The position numbers and the translations under genes are program-made. Source: Phorcus lineatus (lineage: Eukaryota; Mollusca; Gastropoda; Trochida; Trochidae). From it: DNA of 64,000 nt. The stretch lies in the NCBI GenBank assembly GCA_921293015.1, contig OV121089.1, positions 37,248,520 to 37,312,519 on the forward strand, in the 5' to 3' direction. Below are positions 45,927 through 64,000 of the stretch, piece after piece. Below the pieces are notes generated by a model that saw only the letters and a program-made list of their open reading frames with translations, ran no database searches and was not told the origin of the DNA. Position 1 is the stretch's first letter. Each line of letters starts with the position of its first letter.

Positions 45927-46726
45927 GCTGTTCAGGAACAACGGATAAGTTTGCGCCTTGCACTAAGTATGAGAACTCTGCAGTGTACAAGATGTGCTTT
46001 GTATATGTCTGTCGGGCCACTAAAGCTTTTTTTCACATTGGGAAAATGCAAGGCAGTATGAAGTGCATAACATGTTTTCAACACGTCTGAATCTGTTTCC
46101 TTTCACATATTCACACTCATGAAAGATGGTTCATTCAATGCATTCTTGGTATTAGGTAAACGACGAATGCAGAATAGGTACAATATTAACTATGGTCACG
46201 TTGTATACACCCGTCACGCTCTAGTTATTGCCATGATTTCCATTTTCTGACACAGATTTTACATATAAGCAGTGAAACGATTATGTCAGGCGTATCGGCT
46301 TCAACATTTCTGTGATATAGTTTATCGTATGCAATTGAAGGCTTGACTACAGGGCATTTCTTGTAAACGTAGCATCAAAGATGGGACAACTTAAGAATAG
46401 TTCACATCATACATATTAACCCGTTTACTAATATTATTATAGCTTGGCGGAAATGCTTTCCATAATAAAAACAATTATAATTGCCAAAAAAAGTTCAAAT
46501 AACCTTCAACACATATGCCTCAACGATTACAATTCTAAATACATAATATTACCTCAACACACATTTTATATAGCAGTCACTCATATGTGCACCTCGAATG
46601 TTTCTGTGTTTTTGTTCTTTTGCCATCTTTTAGGAGTGGCTTGAATGAACACTGATTAGAACTATATTGTTTTTAATCATGGGATTAAAATGACACAGAG
46701 TGTGTTTCGTTAATTTTTAATGTGGC
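45927..46726. other. Intergenic between MITE copies
   Basis: No gene seen. Confidence 0.5.
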
Positions 46727-47165
46727 TTAACAGAGCCAAACTATCATATGACTTGAGTTAATTTCAAATCGCCTATCTTAAGTTGCATCTTTATCTCTTA
46801 AATGTCAAAATTATGACATTTTCTTTTTTTAAAATTGTAAATCAAAACCGGCCATATACAATTAAGGAAGTCGACATTCAGCATCTCATTTACACGTATA
46901 TTAGTTAATTGACCTACTAAGCAACACTTATCTATAAAGTCTGCTATAAATCATTTTCCAGAATGACGTTTGAGTCATTTAAGCGCGCCATTGTCCGGTT
47001 TTCAATCATAAATCTCGACTTTTTGTACTTCTTTATTGTCACTATGCAAACTGATAAGCATCGAGATGTTCATTTTAAAAAACAATCACTACATGTCGAT
47101 GGAATAAGATCTTTTATGAAGTTTGACATTTTTGATTCCAACAACATACTCTGGGTCCCTGTAAA
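46727..47165 (+). mobile_element. TTAA-family MITE, copy 6
   Basis: Starts TTAACAGAGCCAAACTATC and ends near CTCTGGGTCCCTGTAAA. It shares all internal blocks with the copy at 36637 (inverted) and most with 15650. Confidence 0.75.
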
Positions 47166-49112
47166 CGATGTATTGTGTTTGTCTTACTTTTTCATAAAGT
47201 AGGTTACATAGGCCCGTAATAAACCTTTGAAAGCGATAGCTTAAAGAGTACGGTTACATAGATTATCCTTGTTGTTGTCACTTGGACTATGCATTGTACA
47301 AATATGGATCGATAAGATGCATATCATATGTAATTATGTATGTATATCGGATGCTTTATATTATGTAAATTAATAAGCACTTATAGGTTTGTGTCATTTA
47401 CAGATATAATTGGAAAGATCATATATACATATTTGAGAATGCTTACATTGCGAGCATCAATTATTATTTTGAACTTTTAGGTTTTCTTTCATTATTGTTT
47501 ATGAAGATACTTAGCTCTAGCAAGTATGTATATGACATGTATATGCTCGTGCGTAGAACATCACGATAACATTTCAAAATATAGAACTTTTTTCTACAGC
47601 GAGATTTCTGACACGCGTCAGTAAATTGTAGGTTTAAGTGACATACAGATAATAAAATCCTGTTTGATACACCCTCCAAGACTATATGCAGTATTATGTA
47701 CTCAACCTTTATATGTATCTATCAAATTCATTCCAGCAAAATTGTGATAGAATCAATACATCGATATACAGAACTAGGAATTGTATTTGTAAGCCGAATA
47801 TAAGTCATCCCGATCCATACAATTCCGACTGATTGATAGAACTGTAAGATGTGGGTGTATTTGCGTGACGGGCACTTGTTCACATCGAGAATTCTGATTG
47901 GCTATTCGCATCAGTTAACCTTGATGACGCCATCAATGGCGGAGGAATATAGTATTTTCTATTATGAAGCTAGTACCGTGTCCGTCGAACGATATTTGAG
48001 AAAGTACATAATTCCAGCTAATCGGAATATACTTTCAACACACAAAGTACTCTACAACAAACATTAAGATTATAAGTCAATACGAATGAATAAGTTTTCA
48101 TCGCTTCCAAATTTGGAAGAAATTCCGATAGAAACTACTCTCTTCACAACTTATCTCAGTTGATATTTTCCAATACCGCAGTCACTCACTCGTAGGGAAA
48201 TATTATGTGTGGGTGACTTTGTTGTATTATTTGTTTTAATCAAACAACTCACAGGAGATGTAAATAATTAAGTGTTTGTTGGCACCTAATTCGACAGAGC
48301 CTTTCTAGACTGACACATAGTCTCAGAGTTTCATTCTTAAATGAGCTTTTCATAAGAAAAACGGAATTCTAATTACGTTTTTATTGGATAAGTGAGTATC
48401 AGAGCAACTGGAAAGTTTATTTTCTGTTCTCAGAAAAATAATATTTATTAACTTAGAATAACTTTCAGGTGATTTTATAAAAGACAGACTGACTACACTG
48501 AGAACACTCGGGTTGATACATGTATCAACCTACTTGCTCTCTCATAGATAAAGGTAAAGGGAGAATAATAATTTATATCATTAGATCAATTACCTTTTAA
48601 AATACCGACACACTGATGCTAATTAATTAACCAACTACTTAATAGGTTCATTAGATTGGTTGACTTCCCGTAGAGATACCCGGTGTTTGTTTACTCGCCG
48701 TAGTCACTTGGTTCCGCTTGAGTTGCTTCGTATGAAATTTCAATTGAATAGTGTGATCATATTATGATCACTCATTATATAATCTTAAACAGTTAGGTTT
48801 ATGCATAACAAATAAAATCCAGGAAAATTGTAAAAACATGTTTGAAAGGTCATATGTCTGTTAATACTGGCTAAGCCAACAGACGCCCGTGTTGTGTTCG
48901 AAGTATCGACAGTCTGAACGAAGATACTATTTGAGCTATTCCCGGAACTACTTGCGCAGAACCTCTCCACGGTGGCAGCCATCTTTGTAGATAAGTGAAG
49001 ACGGTCAGCGGCAGAAGCCACCGGTCATCAACGGTCAGGACGATATTTGGCAACACAAAACATATTCTAGCATCTGGTGCACACCCGAACACAGAGCATC
49101 TGCCTAAGAGCA
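47166..49112. other. Intergenic and clathrin promoter side
   Basis: No gene seen until the clathrin 5' UTR. GCCATCTT at 48978-48985, followed by purine-rich sequence, resembles the YY1 site often found just after the start site of housekeeping genes, so transcription may begin near 48950; this is a guess. Confidence 0.4.
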
Positions 49113-63875
<14,763 letters not shown>

Positions 63876-64000
63876 TGAATTTTTGAATGTCATTTGGAAC
63901 AATTAATGAGGCAAATACATTGTATTTTATTCAAACCCAGGGATTGGGAAAGGTAGGGGCAATTGGATATAAAATTGCCCATTCAAATTACCAATTTTAC

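Overview
This window is animal nuclear DNA, most likely from a mollusc and plausibly a vetigastropod such as an abalone. The genes have GT-AG introns, the intergenic DNA is AT-rich, and mobile elements are dense. A short repeat at 35106-35164 closely resembles a SINE-type sequence I associate with Haliotis. The phylum call rests on that and on general character, not on a database match.

Layout, left to right. (1) 1-2752: tandem repeats carrying tRNA-Phe(GAA) genes on the minus strand; full units and units with only a 3' tRNA stub are interspersed. (2) 2753-7595: an apparently complete Ty3/gypsy LTR retrotransposon (identical 188-bp LTRs, one open gag-pol frame, 5-bp target duplication) inserted in the last array unit. 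(3) 10209-13135 and 18388-22774: two tandem paralogues, each of five exons and 582 codons, encoding RING-like, B-box and coiled-coil (TRIM-like) proteins with a C-terminal beta-rich domain I cannot name. (4) 25138-27062 and 33935-34871 (minus): two ribosomal stalk P2 genes with the same intron phases; the second is canonical and the first has a divergent acidic tail. (5) 37532-40570: MED21, a Mediator subunit. (6) 49113-63845 and beyond: the first 16 coding exons of clathrin heavy chain, 764 codons, running off the window.

Between the genes lie a six-member TTAA-ended MITE family, a near-identical 362-bp MITE pair carrying CRE motifs, three other inverted-repeat elements, two LINE 3' remnants, tRNA-like SINE remnants, several tandem repeats and two strong palindromes.

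The genes do not form an operon or pathway. P2, MED21 and clathrin are housekeeping genes; the TRIM-like pair is a local duplication. The observations most worth following are the 87-bp duplication that copies a clathrin exon end with its 5' splice site in frame, the altered C-terminus of the P2 paralogue, the TRIM-like pair with its unnamed C-terminal domain, and the fresh retroelement in the tRNA array.
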